This document shows, one piece after another, positions 33,178 to 43,728 of a DNA stretch of 64,000 bases. Under the pieces are notes generated by a model. The model was given only the letters and a program-made list of their open reading frames with translations. It did no database searches and was not told where the DNA came from. The first letter of the stretch is position 1; the number at the start of each line of letters is the position of its first letter. Origin of the DNA: Ignelater luminosus (taxonomy: Eukaryota > Arthropoda > Insecta > Coleoptera > Elateridae); the NCBI GenBank assembly GCA_011009095.1, contig VTPC01008798.1, positions 1 to 64,000 of the forward strand, given 5' to 3'. The position numbers and the translations under genes are program-made.

Positions 33178-34531
33178 TTACTTAAAAGCCTAAATCAAGG
33201 AGCGAAAACTGGAATGCTTAAAATGCAATTACACTTTTATATTATATTTAATATTTACTATATCAAAACAAAGAAACAAATTAATGAGAACAGCTGTTAT
33301 TTAAATCAATTTTTTATAAGAGATTATAAATATTTTTGTAGATTTAATGGCAAATACTTAATTACTTTTCCAAATTACAAATGTACTTTCAGGAGTAAAA
33401 ATTCTCTTCAAGCAAAACTAAACATCTACACCATATCTACATTACATACACCTAGGCATTTACATTTTGTACGTCATACTTATATATATATATTTTACAG
33501 CATATTTACATTATACCAACCTAAACACTATATTTACATTATCTACACTATAATTCTAATTTATTTCATGTATAGGAAATGCATTAAATTGATTCCACAT
33601 TTTGATTCCTTAAATTAACATAATATAGTTTATAAACCAGTACATAATGGTGAGGCTTTTATTGGATAAGTAGTTTATGGCCCAGTAAGCTTGATACACT
33701 TTGATGAGTCCAATAGAGCCTTATTAATGTACGTGTGACATAGTTTGAAATGCCTATATATTGCAATAATAAAATTATATTTTCTTTAAATAAGTTTTCA
33801 ATGTTATATAAATATATTCTCAATATTCTTGCTTACTTTCGGTTTCGACGTGTTTTTGCCTGCTGTAGCCAACTGCATAACACGTTACGAGTTTTAACAT
33901 CTGTTACCTCTTCTTTAAACGTTTTTTGGACAACAGTTGAAAAAGAAAACAGCAATATAGTAGAAGAAATGCAAGCGTTTAAAAGTAATGCAAGAATGGC
34001 AAATTTATACTAATTTATACATTTTTTACGTTTTATTTAAAACATATCCCATAATATGCTTATCGTGCTGCTATGTTTCAAATTGGTTGGTCGGTCTTAT
34101 ATAAAAAAAACGGTAACACGAGGTACATTAATTCTTTGTTAAACTAAACAAAATTTCATCAAAATGTTAAAACTTTTGGCATCTTTTCAATAGTATACAA
34201 AATCTGAATAAAGCACAAATAAAGCATTCATTCTCTATTTTAAGTGGTTACGATGCACACTACCCACGTGTTTAACAGCTTAGGTGATTGTTTAACCGGT
34301 TTTACTAAGCAAAAACATCTTAAAAGAACGTAGCTTCCACTTTCTTCTTGGAAGAATAACAGAAAAATTAGTTTGTTCAAAATAAAAACAAATAGTTTAA
34401 AAATCAGCGATAATGGAAATCTCGTCGTCGAGAAGCGTGATGTATCTAAACACCACAGTTAACGCAAGCACGATTGCAGCTCCGGCTAAGACAAAGCAAC
34501 ACGGATAAAGTGCGCAATGGAGCCACTCAAT
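33178..34531. other. AT-rich core between the two clusters
   Basis: No recognised protein. The 134-codon frame at 33214-33618 is Ile/Tyr-rich low-complexity translation of T/A-rich DNA and is not convincing. One extra aagcttgatacactt copy lies at 33687-33701. Confidence 0.4.
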
Positions 34532-34694
34532 GTCAAGCTTGCATCAAGCTTGTTATACACTTGCCAAGTAAAGTAAAGCAAGAGAACGACTTGCACCGGC
34601 ATAGCCGCTTAAACGTCAAGCTTGTGTCAAGTTTGCTGTACACTTGCCAAATCAAGTAAGCGAAGTAAGCGTATATCAATCCACATGCAAGCTT
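34532..34694. repeat. right AAGCTT-rich cluster with an 83-bp tandem duplication
   Basis: Two copies of gtcaagcttg...tacacttgcca start at 34532 and 34615, a period of 83 bp. Each holds one or two caagcttg words, with a further one near 34686. The unit matches the left cluster in inverted orientation. Confidence 0.7.
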
Positions 34695-34710
34695 GCAATA
34701 AGCTATCTGG

Positions 34711-35870
34711 ATTATTATTATAGTTAGAGATTTGGTTGAATGGACAATGTTGTGCAATTTTGTATGCCGATTGAGATTTAGGTTAGAAAGGTTTAAAATT
34801 CATAACCGATTAGCAATTTTTCCAAAAAAGTGAAAACCGCGATTTTCTAAAAAGTCAAATATCCCTGTAAGTTAAAAAGCCATAAAGAAAGATTTAATAG
34901 GAAAGTTGCTTCCTTGGATGAGATACACTTAAAAATGATGCTAAAACAAAATTCAAGATGGCGATTTCCGACATATTAATGACAATTTTCTTTTTTTAAA
35001 TGGGCGCCATATTGGATTTTTACATGATTAAATAGAACTTCTTTTTCTCTTTTTAACTATGTATAACAACCTATGTTTAAATTAAAAAATACCGACCATA
35101 TTAATGATTTTCCTTTTAAATATTGGTTGTATTGCAAGATTAAAAGACAACAGTTGATCAAAAATATTAACAGGTGGGAGATCTCGAGGCAAAAGTACAA
35201 CACATAAGCAACTTATGTAATATCTAAGCTTGTAAAAGGAAAAAATAAAAATGTATGGAGGACACGTTTTCCCTATTAACGGGCTCATTATTATATGCCT
35301 GCAAATCCCGCTGTGCGAGGAGGTTTCAACCCTAAACGTTCATCAAACCCTAAGTAATCACTTTTAAGTGTTTGGTTGGAAAAATTCAAAAACATCTTGC
35401 GGCAGGGGGAGCAAGACATTTACGTCCATCACTGATAGCGTATCACGTTACCACACATACAGTGGTAAGTATTGAGTTTGGTGGAGTAACTAGCCGATTT
35501 CTTGCTTGATCCTGCCCTAGTATTAATTACAAGAAAAAGAGACATCAACAACACAAGAAGTATTGTGAACAATGAAATAGATGCTGCAGTACTGAAGTAC
35601 TAATGATGTCTTAATTGGCCGTGCAAGAATTAGTGACAAAAATAATAGATAGAGCAGAAGGCATCATGCAAATAGAAAATAGAATTAGAAAAAGTAAAAA
35701 AGTTACGTCTATATATGACAAGAAATTATGCCAAGAAATATCAAATAATAAAAGTAGAAATGCATTTACCGTAACACAGGGTCGTGGAGTGATTTTGGAA
35801 AACGTGAAATTTAAAACAAAAAATAAAGTACCAGTCTATTTTTAAAAACGAACGTTTTTAACACGCAATG
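34711..35870. other. AT-rich DNA with a faint two-copy repeat
   Basis: No gene is seen. Related segments start at 34968 (ccgacatattaatgacaattttc) and 35092 (ccgaccatattaatgatttt-like), about 124 bp apart, both followed by a version of catattgga/ttgtattg. This suggests an old tandem duplication inside an unclassified repeat. Confidence 0.35.
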
Positions 35871-36370
35871 TACGAGGCTTGCTGGAAAAATTTCTGCAAT
35901 TGGGTACTTCTGGTGGTGTCAGCGTTGTGCCATTATCAAATTAAAAAAATTTGTTATTTTTAACCTATAACTCAGTTAACAGTACGTATCCAAGCTAACC
36001 ACTTCTGTTTACACAGTGCTTTGAAAAAAGTAATTTTGTGAAACAATGAAACTCTCGCGTGAACATTTTCGAGCAATGATTTTTCACTGTTTTCGAAGTA
36101 ACTTAATACCCAAATTGGTTTGCTGAGTTCCAGCGTGGACGTTCTTTTCACAGTGATGAAATTTGTGAAGGTCGTCCATCCACGTCTATTGTTGCAACTA
36201 ACGTTGATGCTGTGCGCAAAATGATTTTGCAAGATCAACATGTGACATACCGTAAAATAAGGGTCACTTTAGACATTGGTATGAAAGCAATACTAGTATA
36301 TTATTCAACGAGCACATAATGCCCATTTTGTGCGAGTCGAATGCGACGTTTTATCTACAATTGTAACACT
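35871..36370 (+). pseudogene. mariner transposase, 5' fragment with left end
   Basis: A TA at 35871-35872 is followed by cgaggcttgctggaaaa, similar to the CGAGG-type ends of arthropod mariners. The ATG at 36046 starts MKLSREHFRAMIFHCFRSN, the usual N-terminus of this group, ending at a stop after 26 codons. In another frame, 36128-36300 reads FQRGRSFHSDE, then EGRPSTSIVATNVDAVRKMI and QDQHVTYRKI: the linker and second helix-turn-helix of the DNA-binding domain. About 36300-36350 still resembles the SILFNEHI block. The DD34D catalytic core and the right end are missing. A small internal deletion removes the region between the two helix-turn-helix halves. Confidence 0.75.
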
Positions 36371-39099
36371 TCTGAGAAAAATCTGGAGGTGAACTTTTCT
36401 GAAGGAGGCGATGTCCAAATTCTTGAATATGTAGAAGTCAATGAAAGTAATCAATCTTCACAAAGAAAGTTTTAGACCTGGAATACAAGGATCCTCTGAA
36501 GACGAGGTCCAAATTCTTGACGGAAGTAAGCATTCACCCGTCATAAATAGGCAACCAACATTATGACAGATTCAGTTTTCTAAGAATGTGGATCTGTAAT
36601 AATAATATACAAGAAGTAAGTTTTCTGCAGAATTTTAAAATCTTCACAGTACTATTTACTCTGTACTTTCCTTTAAAGTGCAAAGAATTTGGCTATTTGA
36701 AAATTAATGAATTACTGTCTTTTTAAGTTCATCCACGCCTTCCTAGATATTTACTAGAAAGTGAGATTTTCAATTTGTTTAAGTCAAGTATCGGTATAAG
36801 CAACTGGAATATCGCAAAACAGTATATGCAGATCGATAAGAAATTAAAAATATTTTTGTGATTGTTGTTTCAATAGATGGATAACATGAATTGTTTTAAA
36901 TTAATGTCTACTTGATTTTTATATTACTGAATAACTCGTTTAAAGTGCTTCTCGGTCAGAATATGTTAAAACAGCTATTTACATAAAGTACAGTTTAACT
37001 GCATTCTTGTAACTTACAATGAATGACCGAAAACTGTGGCAAAATCCACGCTTTTCCTCGCCAAGATATTGCTGCCTCAATAAAATAATTATTCAAAAAA
37101 GAATTGGTAGAATTATTTTTTGAAGAAATCAGTAAAATTTAAAAACTTACTCTAATTGAAATGAGGTCAGAATATGGTCAAGTTCATGTTAGATCCAAGT
37201 TACTAATGACAATGCAGCGTTCTTTCTAAATCACCAAACCAAACTTACTGCATATATGGCTCAGAATCAACACAAATAATTTGAAGAATCACAAAACAAA
37301 GGTTACTGCTGAAACAAAATTTGATTTTAAATTATCAAATCTGCACGCCTGGATTAATTGTCTCTTACATATATCGTATAGACTTAAAACTTAAAAATAG
37401 CATATCAGAAAAGACGACAGTGGAGCTGAAGGTGTACACGCACAAACGAAGATTAAAGAAAATTAAGTTAGTCATGGATGGCGAACGATTATGTACTAGA
37501 TGCTGATTTGATAATGTTGATATTGGTAGACGGTGGGTGTGATGATATTTCCTTGATAAATAATATGCTGACCGATATTGGCAGTTAGCGAAGATTGATA
37601 GCCTTGTTGACTTGCTTTGTTTGAAGATGATGAGAAAGCTTCTGACGCAGTCGTGGAGTTGTCGAATCCATAAAGCCGCAAGCTTAGGGAATCGACTTGT
37701 GGTGGCTGATCTCAAATCATGGGGTGCAACCGGTTTGATGGGGTTGGGAAATAGCTGCAGTCAAAATCCAGATAAAGTCGCTTGTGATCCAAGGTCCTCC
37801 TTTCTTCGGTTGAATGGCTTGACAACGTAAATCCTGGTTTAATAAAGACCAACTCGACTGGAGTGACTAATAGACGTCTTGACCTCATGGATTCTAGCTT
37901 TTTCAATTCTGCTTATAGAAGCAGATGGCTAATGCAGAAATGTTGTAAGCAGACAACGAAAGCTACGATATAAAAATAGTTTTATGATTTGTGTATGTCA
38001 ATTAACATCATTGTTGGTATTTCTTAAATATTAAGGTTAGGAGTCTGTTAATTTAGCTTACTTGTAAAAGTAAAAGGTTTGTATTAAAAAATAAACAATT
38101 TCTTTAAAATTTTTTATTTGCAGATTTTGCTTTGATACCACTAACTTTGTTACTTACAAATGTTAACTTCAAAATGAGAAACAGCTTATACAACAACACA
38201 ACTGTTCAATAGTAAATACGACTATTACAAACATGAAGACTGAAAATTGAAAAGTACCGGTTGCACAACCTAACATGGGTATCTAGATTTTGGATTTATG
38301 TAGGTTTGAAAGCATTTGAATAAAGTTTACAGTAAAAGTTCACGCTGATGTAATTTTAAAAAAGGTTCTGATAAAATTGCATTGCTTAAAAAATAAATGG
38401 ACGTTAACTCTTAACAGTATTTTAAGAATTATACCAATGCTCTACCTTTTTTATATGAAACAGAACAGTAACTTTGGCGAGCTGTAACACGTATGTAAAC
38501 AAGACATAAGTGTACGTTTTTATGTTTTATACATGAGGGTCTTCTAATTACTTTAACTATTCTCAGAGACAGTTTCACCATTTTACATAATCATATGTAT
38601 TCATTAATTAGTTAGAATGTTCTCTAGTTTATTTTATTGTTAATGTTATTTGAAGTTGTAATTATTTTTGTACTCGTAGACATGTTTTGTATGCTGGACC
38701 TTAGTGGGTACCTGGATACCAGGCAGTGACTGTTTAATAAAGCAGTTTTTCAACCTACAGAATTTTGTAAAAATTCATGTTAGTCTCATTAGAACTGTTA
38801 AAAAGGGTTTGTCGACGCAAAACGTTTTACTTGACTATCTAATTAAATCTAATCGCGGGTAAGTTGTTTATACTTTGTAAAGCTGAATTGCGTGTAACTT
38901 GAAAGTTTCTGTTGTTAAGATAGATGTCTTTGCTTAAAACATAAACTGTAATATGAGACTAAGTTGGCAAATAAAATATATTAACTTTCCATAAACGATT
39001 TAGATTGTATTGATTCTTTTTCGAAAAAGTGCTTTAGAACCACATGGAAGAAAAGTTTTTCATAACAAGCTCAAATTATGAGCAGCTGATGCATCTAAT
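36371..39099. other. AT-rich DNA, no gene identified
   Basis: No protein family is recognised. The word gtccaaattcttga is repeated at about 36412 and 36508 in similar contexts, suggesting an old duplication of about 96 bp. Near 38690-38750 is a short hairpin, cctgg-ata-ccagg, followed by AATAAA. It could belong to a 5' LTR of the Gypsy element, but no matching 3' copy was found. Confidence 0.4.
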
Positions 39100-39109
39100 T
39101 ATTATAATA

Positions 39110-39190
39110 ATGTAATTGAAGCTTTTGAAAATTATACAAAGCCTAGGCAAAATATAGTAGTAAATAGCTATATTTTCAATCAAAGACAAC
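39110..39190 (+). pseudogene. Gypsy gag fragment
   Basis: One frame reads IEAFENYTKPRQNIVVNSY then IFNQRQQN, resembling the capsid-region block of insect Gypsy gag proteins (consensus near YxxPRxNxxxxRYxFxxRxQ). Only about 25 residues survive. It lies just upstream of the reverse-transcriptase start, so the rest of gag and the protease are deleted or decayed. Confidence 0.5.
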
Positions 39191-39354
39191 AAAATTAGAA
39201 CTTATTAAGCCAAAGAAAATTAACTTACTTGATCGCAAAAATAATATTGCAACAGAAGTTCTAATTCTATTCTAGTCAATAGTCACTCTTTAATAAGCAA
39301 ACGTTATAATAATCTAGAACAAGAATTTGTCAATAAAAATTGTGATTTGTAACA

Positions 39355-40085
39355 CCAGTAGTTAGCCCTCCTAGGCCTGTACCGTCTGTGATACAAGAAA
39401 GACTAAAAACAAAACTTGAACAGTTAGAAAAAAATAATATTAAGGAAGGTTGAACAACCAGTTAGTTGGGTAAGCAATTTAGTAATTATTGAGAAACCAG
39501 ATGGAACTTTTCGTGTATGCATTAATTCTAGTCATATAAATAAAACAATTATTAGGAATTAAGCTGTAATATAGATCTTGAAGATCTAATTCCAAAACTA
39601 TCAGATAAATTTATTTTTACTGTCCTTGATTTAAAGGATGGATTATATTAATTACCCTTAGATAATGAATCAAGTGACCTTTTTTTTCAACTCCTTTTGG
39701 TATATACAGATTTCTGAGATGCCCTTAAATTGTTTCAAGTGAATAATGACATATTTCAGTACTATAAAAGAGTTAACTATTTATTTTGATGACATGCTAG
39801 TCGCTGCCAAAATTGAAGAAGGACATGATAGAATATTGGAACAAGTTGTTGACAAAGTTAGATCCCTTGTGGTTTAGTTTAATAAAAATATAATTTAATT
39901 CAGAGTAACAGATGTTAAGTATGTTGGGCATGGTTTTCTAAAGATGGATACAAGTTCGACCCAGATTATGGTATTGAAAGTCCCAAAAATAAGAAAAGTT
40001 TAGCTATGTCTGTGTACCTTCGTCGCTTTATACATGATAATGTCTAAAATAGCTGCCAATGTGTACCAACTACTAAGAAATGATC
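39355..40085 (+). pseudogene. Gypsy reverse transcriptase, broken
   Basis: The start reads PPRPVPSVIQERLKTKLEQL, then after a frameshift PVSWVSNLVIIEKPDGTFRV, the first conserved RT blocks. DLIPKLSDKFIFTVLDLKDG follows, with the first catalytic Asp context (VLDL). YFDDMLVAA at 39783-39809 is the catalytic YxDD box, followed by HDRILEQVVDKVR. The remaining part reads FRVTDVKYVGHGFLKDGYKF and ends in SKIAANVYQLLRND at about 40085, where the LINE tail is inserted. At least four frameshifts or stops. Confidence 0.75.
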
Positions 40086-40356
40086 TCCGCACAGAGATTG
40101 AGATGGTTGGGGCATATAATGAGAATACACTTAAATTGCATAACGAAGAAAGTATCTGGAAGCAGAGTGGGCGGCAAAAAGAGACGTGGGAGACCATAAT
40201 TAAGATGGAAAGAAGAAGAACACTCAAATATAAGAGAATTAAATTTAACCCAGTGGGAAGAAAAGGTGGGGAACAAAAACGAATGGAGAAAAATTGTGAA
40301 CCAAGCCATGGGCCTGCTAGGCCTATAGAACTAACATATATACTATGATGCAATGT
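40086..40356 (+). pseudogene. 3' tail fragment of a LINE, inserted in the Gypsy element
   Basis: The Gypsy protein runs up to QLLRND and resumes with HDKALHQLKEII. Between them a frame reads SGRQKETWETIIKMERRR, and another ends EWRKIVNQAMGLLGL-stop. A GRPxxTWxxxI block followed by a W-containing end is typical of the C-terminus of some LINE ORF2 proteins. Only about 90 codons remain, including a frameshift. The clade is not resolved; an RTE-like origin is likely. Confidence 0.45.
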
Positions 40357-40360
40357 AGCA

Positions 40361-40930
40361 ATGGTTCACGATAAAGCACTTCATCAATTAAAAGAAATTA
40401 TTAGCACTTTTCCAGTTCTTAAAGTATTTGGTACTAAGCTTCCAATCACAATACAATGGGATAGCTCAAGTGAGAGGCTTGGAGCTTGTCCTGTGCAAGA
40501 AAGTCAGTCAGTAATGTACGTTTCCAGTACACTGACAAATGCAAAACGTAACTATCCACAAATTAAGAAAAAACTGTTTAGTATAGCATTTGCAACAAAT
40601 CATTTTCACAGTATGATTTATGGTAGGAGTGTTACTATCCTAAATGATCATAAGCTTTTGACATTAATTATGACTAAAGAAATTTATCAAGTTGGTTCAA
40701 GCGGTATACAAAGAATGTGATTAAAACTCTTTAAATATAATATTAAGCTGCAGTATTTAAAAAGAGAAAATATGTACATTACTGGTGCATTGTCCAAGTC
40801 TTCACGTAAAGATTGCAATAATGATGATTTATTGTTCACTGAAATACTCACTGGAAACTACATAACACAAATTTTCAAATTAGCAAAACCCGAAAACGCG
40901 ATTGTCAGTTGACATATGAAGATCCTGCAT
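40361..40930 (+). pseudogene. Gypsy RNase H domain
   Basis: A 119-codon frame (40361-40720) has HDKALHQLKEII, then ITIQWDSSSERLGAC (first catalytic Asp of RNase H, normally in DAS), then YVSSTLTNAKRNYPQIKKKL (with the family's Glu replaced by Lys in the IEKE block), then HFHSMIYGRSVTILNDHKLL with the DHK motif. After a stop it continues: LKLFKYNIKLQYLKRENMYI and GALSKSS, which is the end of RNase H and the tether to integrase. The domain degraded RNA in hybrid form during replication; here it is inactive. Confidence 0.75.
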
Positions 40931-41019
40931 TAAATCTCGTACTATGGTAGAACAAAAAAGTTGGCTAAATAATAAGATTGCAGTTAGAATAAACTTATTA
41001 TAAACTCCGTGACAGAATC

Positions 41020-41271
41020 AACGTTGAAGATGGACTCCCTTATTGACAAAAAATTAAGTTTTGTCAATATATGTTAGAACTATTGTATAAGGGTCATTTT
41101 GCAATCACTAAGATGAGAAGTAGAGCTAGACAGGTTGTGTATTGGCTAGGATTAGATGAATCAATTGAATTATTTGTTATTCGATGTGCAGTTTGTCAGA
41201 CATGGCAAACTTCTAGCACGTTGAGTGCCATGTGGTGTCAACGTGGTCTCACACACTTTTTGGTCATATAG
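41020..41271 (+). pseudogene. Gypsy integrase N-terminal zinc finger
   Basis: The frame reads MLELLYKGHFAITKMRSRAR, QVVYWLGLDESIEL and RCAVCQTWQTSS. This is the H2C2 zinc-binding domain before the integrase core. The first His of the usual HxxH appears changed (LYKGH), while the CxxC pair (CAVC) is kept. The integrase catalytic core that should follow is absent. Sequence after about 41225 no longer matches Gypsy. Confidence 0.7.
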
Positions 41272-41361
41272 GCCGTTGGAGATCTACCTGGATTCGCAGT
41301 TTCGGAATATGTATTAAGCCGCGTGAAGCTACATTGACCTACGCGATTGCATTGAAATATA

Positions 41362-42236
41362 CAGGGTGTTTTGGATCTTGGGGTATTAATTTTAACAGGT
41401 AATACTATACATTAAAGAGTGTCGTTTGGCAAAAAATTAATCTAGTAAAAGTTTTAATATAATGGAAATATTGACTTTTGAAAATGTAAGAAGTGCTAGA
41501 TACGGGCCTGTCGCAAAAATTTCACTTTCTGACGAAAAGAAGAGTACTACACATGACCATTTTCTTGGTTATAAAAATGTAACTTGTCAAGTGGAAGATA
41601 GATTAAGGCGTAAAGACTTTGTTTATGATTCTTAAATTTACTTTTAAAAGTAAATTTATGTAGAATGGCATATTGATTATTTTCTTTAAACGAGTAACTA
41701 AAATTTTTAATAGTTGTTGTAAATCATATATTACTTTGATAAACAATTAATGTGCATATTTGTTTTAAGATAAGTAACTAGGAGTACTACAATTAGGATT
41801 TTACTTAAAGCTTTTAAATTTTAAATTAAATTGTATTGTATTGTAGAAATTTGTGACAGTAACGGTAATTATAGTACTGGGGACCACAACACAAAGGGTC
41901 ATAAAATCTATTATACTATTATACCCAGGTAACAACTTTCTTTCATGTTTCTCAAAATTCTAAACAGATGTTCTTAGAATGCACCTGAATAACCTTGACT
42001 ATAATTGCTTGTTTTCAGTCTGTCCAGTTTGAACCCGGTTGACTATGATGTTTAAATAAACATTGAAAATTGGAGTTTCTCAGTTAGACAACACGGCTGC
42101 AGGGCCGTACTTAGGGACAACATTTAATTTAAAAAAATGATTTATTAAATTTTGTAAATGTTAATGTTAATATCGGTCTATTACAATACGAATAGGCACC
42201 TGTTTAAATAAATACCCCAAGTTTAAAAATACCCTG
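41362..42236. mobile_element. 875-bp non-autonomous inverted-repeat element
   Basis: The left end starts cagggtgttttggatcttgg and the right end, read inverted, starts cagggtatttttaaacttgg. Both continue with ggggtat and t-rich sequence to aacaggt, giving an imperfect terminal repeat of about 40 bp. Both ends are flanked by TATA (41358-41361 and 42237-42240), a possible TA or TATA target duplication. No transposase is present. It contains one small ORF and a 26-bp palindrome. Confidence 0.7.
41462..41635 (+). CDS. 57-residue hypothetical protein inside the inverted-repeat element
   Basis: ATG at 41462 to TAA at 41635, 57 residues. The protein is not low-complexity: it has MEILTFENVRSARYGPVAKI, then LSDEKKSTTHDHFLGYKN, and ends in RLRRKDFVYDS. 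It has mixed charge, no membrane segment and no cysteine pattern beyond one Cys. Balanced composition in an AT-rich region suggests it is or was coding, perhaps an exon captured by the element or a remnant of its transposase gene. I do not recognise the family. Chance remains possible because it is short. Confidence 0.35.
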   Translation: MEILTFENVRSARYGPVAKISLSDEKKSTTHDHFLGYKNVTCQVEDRLRRKDFVYDS

Positions 42237-42479
42237 TATACTGCTGTAAAGCGCTTGGCCTGACGATTCAGAATCTGTATTTGGCCTGTCCGTCTGTGAG
42301 ACCAACGTGGTTCCGCGCGGCAAAACGTGTTAACTCAATAAAAAAATTAAGAAAATTTGTTGTACAATCTTTATTTGATATTTTCCTAATACAAAGACTA
42401 AATAGAAATTCAACAAATAAAGAAGAAGAAATTCAAAATTATTAAAAACAATGTTAGTTATGAAGATAATTTGTACCTC

Positions 42480-43152
42480 AAAGAAACATTTTAGACAATA
42501 ATGTTTATCACACCCCACACACTTCAAAGTGGTTTGAGGTGTTTTATTGATTGCAGTGTACCTTCCGGATTGGAACATCTTGAATTTTTAGGAGACCGTG
42601 AATTGCTTTTTCTCTGAAGGTGGTTATAAACATTTGCAATTTCTTGAAATGCTGTAAAAGCATTTACTACCGCCATACTTACTAGTAGTTCGATTGCTAA
42701 TTTTCGGTACCATTTTAGACTCTTACGTAGTGGTGAGTTGTAACTTTTCATGTGGTCAGATATGTCAATAAAGAATTTATATTTATTGTACTCATTTGTA
42801 ATCATTTCATCCCCGTATCTTGTACTAAGCATCTCTCCGATCCTTCCATCTTTGTACAATGATGCCTGAATGGCTTTCAGCAGCCGCTGTTTCACTTACA
42901 TTCAGTTACAGAGTTACAATCAAATGTATCTGGCGTTGTAATAATTTGTGAATCAAACTCACAGACGTATAGTAGATATCTATGCGCCTCTTGTCGAGCA
43001 ACTTATCCATTAAGTGCATTACAACTTTTAAAGGTACACTGCTTTCATCATGTTTATTTCCTTTCCGCAATAGACTTTAAAACCGTATGTGTAACCTTCT
43101 AAATACAATTTGAATAGTTTAATTCCAAATTTGTGTCGCTTGTTCTTTACCA
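42480..43152 (-). pseudogene. piggyBac-type transposase, C-terminal half
   Basis: The minus strand begins abruptly at KNKRHKFGIKLFKLYLEG then YTYGFKVYCGK, a conserved block in the catalytic core of piggyBac transposases. Next in broken frames are VVMHLMDKLLDKRRID and YTSVSLIHKLLQRQIHL (the block that normally starts with a catalytic Asp in DNFYTS; here changed to a Tyr-Tyr context). Then comes KSLKWYRKLAIELL, and the Cys-rich tail CVGCDKHYCLKCFFEV, the zinc-binding C-terminus. The N-terminal half and terminal repeats are absent. It abuts Gypsy integrase sequence at about 43152 on the other strand. Confidence 0.75.
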
Positions 43153-43728
43153 GTGGCAGGAACAAGTTATTCGCCCAGTCGTACTTTAATGGGTAGAAAT
43201 TTAAGAACAATTTTACCCCATACAACTGAATATCTACAACAAAATATAAATCTCAAAATATTTAAAGAGGAATTAGAAGAACAAAGAGAACAGCTACACA
43301 AAGTTATAGTAAATCAACACGTAAGAAACCTGAATTTAAATAGCGCTCAGCTGATGTTATTGGAATTCACAATAATTCAAGGCCATATATAATAAAAATA
43401 GAAGGTGGTTCTAAGATGAGAAGAAATTATTGTCATATTAGGAAAGCCAAGAACCAATGTCCCTGATGTATATAATAATAATAGTCATTCCCATACTATG
43501 TCAACTAGTAAATATATTCAAAAAGACAGAACTAGCAGGATACTAAATCAACCTGTCTTATTTTTGAAATTCAATAAACCTGACCTACCTCCAGAATCCA
43601 ATTAATTTACTGATACATTAGAATCCAATCAACCTGACCCACCTTTGAAATCTAATCGACCTAATTCACTTTTGGAATCCACTATTATACGTACTGGTAG
43701 ACAGGTAAAACCACCTACAAAGTAGAAT
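43153..43728 (+). pseudogene. Gypsy integrase C-terminal region
   Basis: The frame reads AGTSYSPSRTLMGRNLRTIL then PHTTEYLQQNI, the conserved (T/S)xxSPxxLxxGRxLR block after the integrase core in Gypsy elements. It continues with KEELEEQREQLHKV, then after stops IRTGRQVKPPTK at 43695-43728, the basic RTRxGRxVKPP-type end of the polyprotein. A proline-rich segment with repeated SNQPDPP-like and NKPDLPP-like words lies between (43560-43680). Confidence 0.7.

Larger units (their letters stand above)
32860..34710. mobile_element. candidate fold-back element with AAGCTT-rich arms
   Basis: Two clusters rich in the palindrome CAAGCTTG lie 1.4 kb apart. A 20-bp word in the left cluster (33093-33112) has as its reverse complement atcaagcttgatatacactt, which matches the right cluster at 34543-34562 (atcaagcttgttatacactt), 19 of 20. 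A shorter copy lies at 33687-33701. Arms made of short repeats in opposite orientation are the hallmark of fold-back (FB/Galileo-like) elements. The middle is AT-rich and shows no transposase. Outer boundaries, target duplication and family are unknown, so this is an inference. Confidence 0.4.
39100..43728 (+). mobile_element. decayed Gypsy LTR retrotransposon interrupted by later insertions
   Basis: Gag, reverse transcriptase, RNase H, integrase zinc finger and integrase C-terminal pieces appear in the correct order and on one strand. Foreign DNA sits at 40086-40356 (LINE tail), 41362-42236 (inverted-repeat element) and about 42480-43152 (piggyBac fragment, opposite strand). The protease and integrase catalytic core are missing. 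LTRs are not demonstrated. Many stops show it is inactive and older than its insertions. Confidence 0.8.

Noticed and set aside
33214..33618. 134-codon plus-strand frame rich in Ile, Tyr and Phe
   Set aside because: It translates a T/A-rich low-complexity tract between the AAGCTT clusters and has no domain pattern.
38480..38770. Possible 5' LTR of the Gypsy element
   Set aside because: It has a hairpin and AATAAA, but no matching copy was found after the polyprotein end at 43.73 kb, so an LTR pair is not shown.
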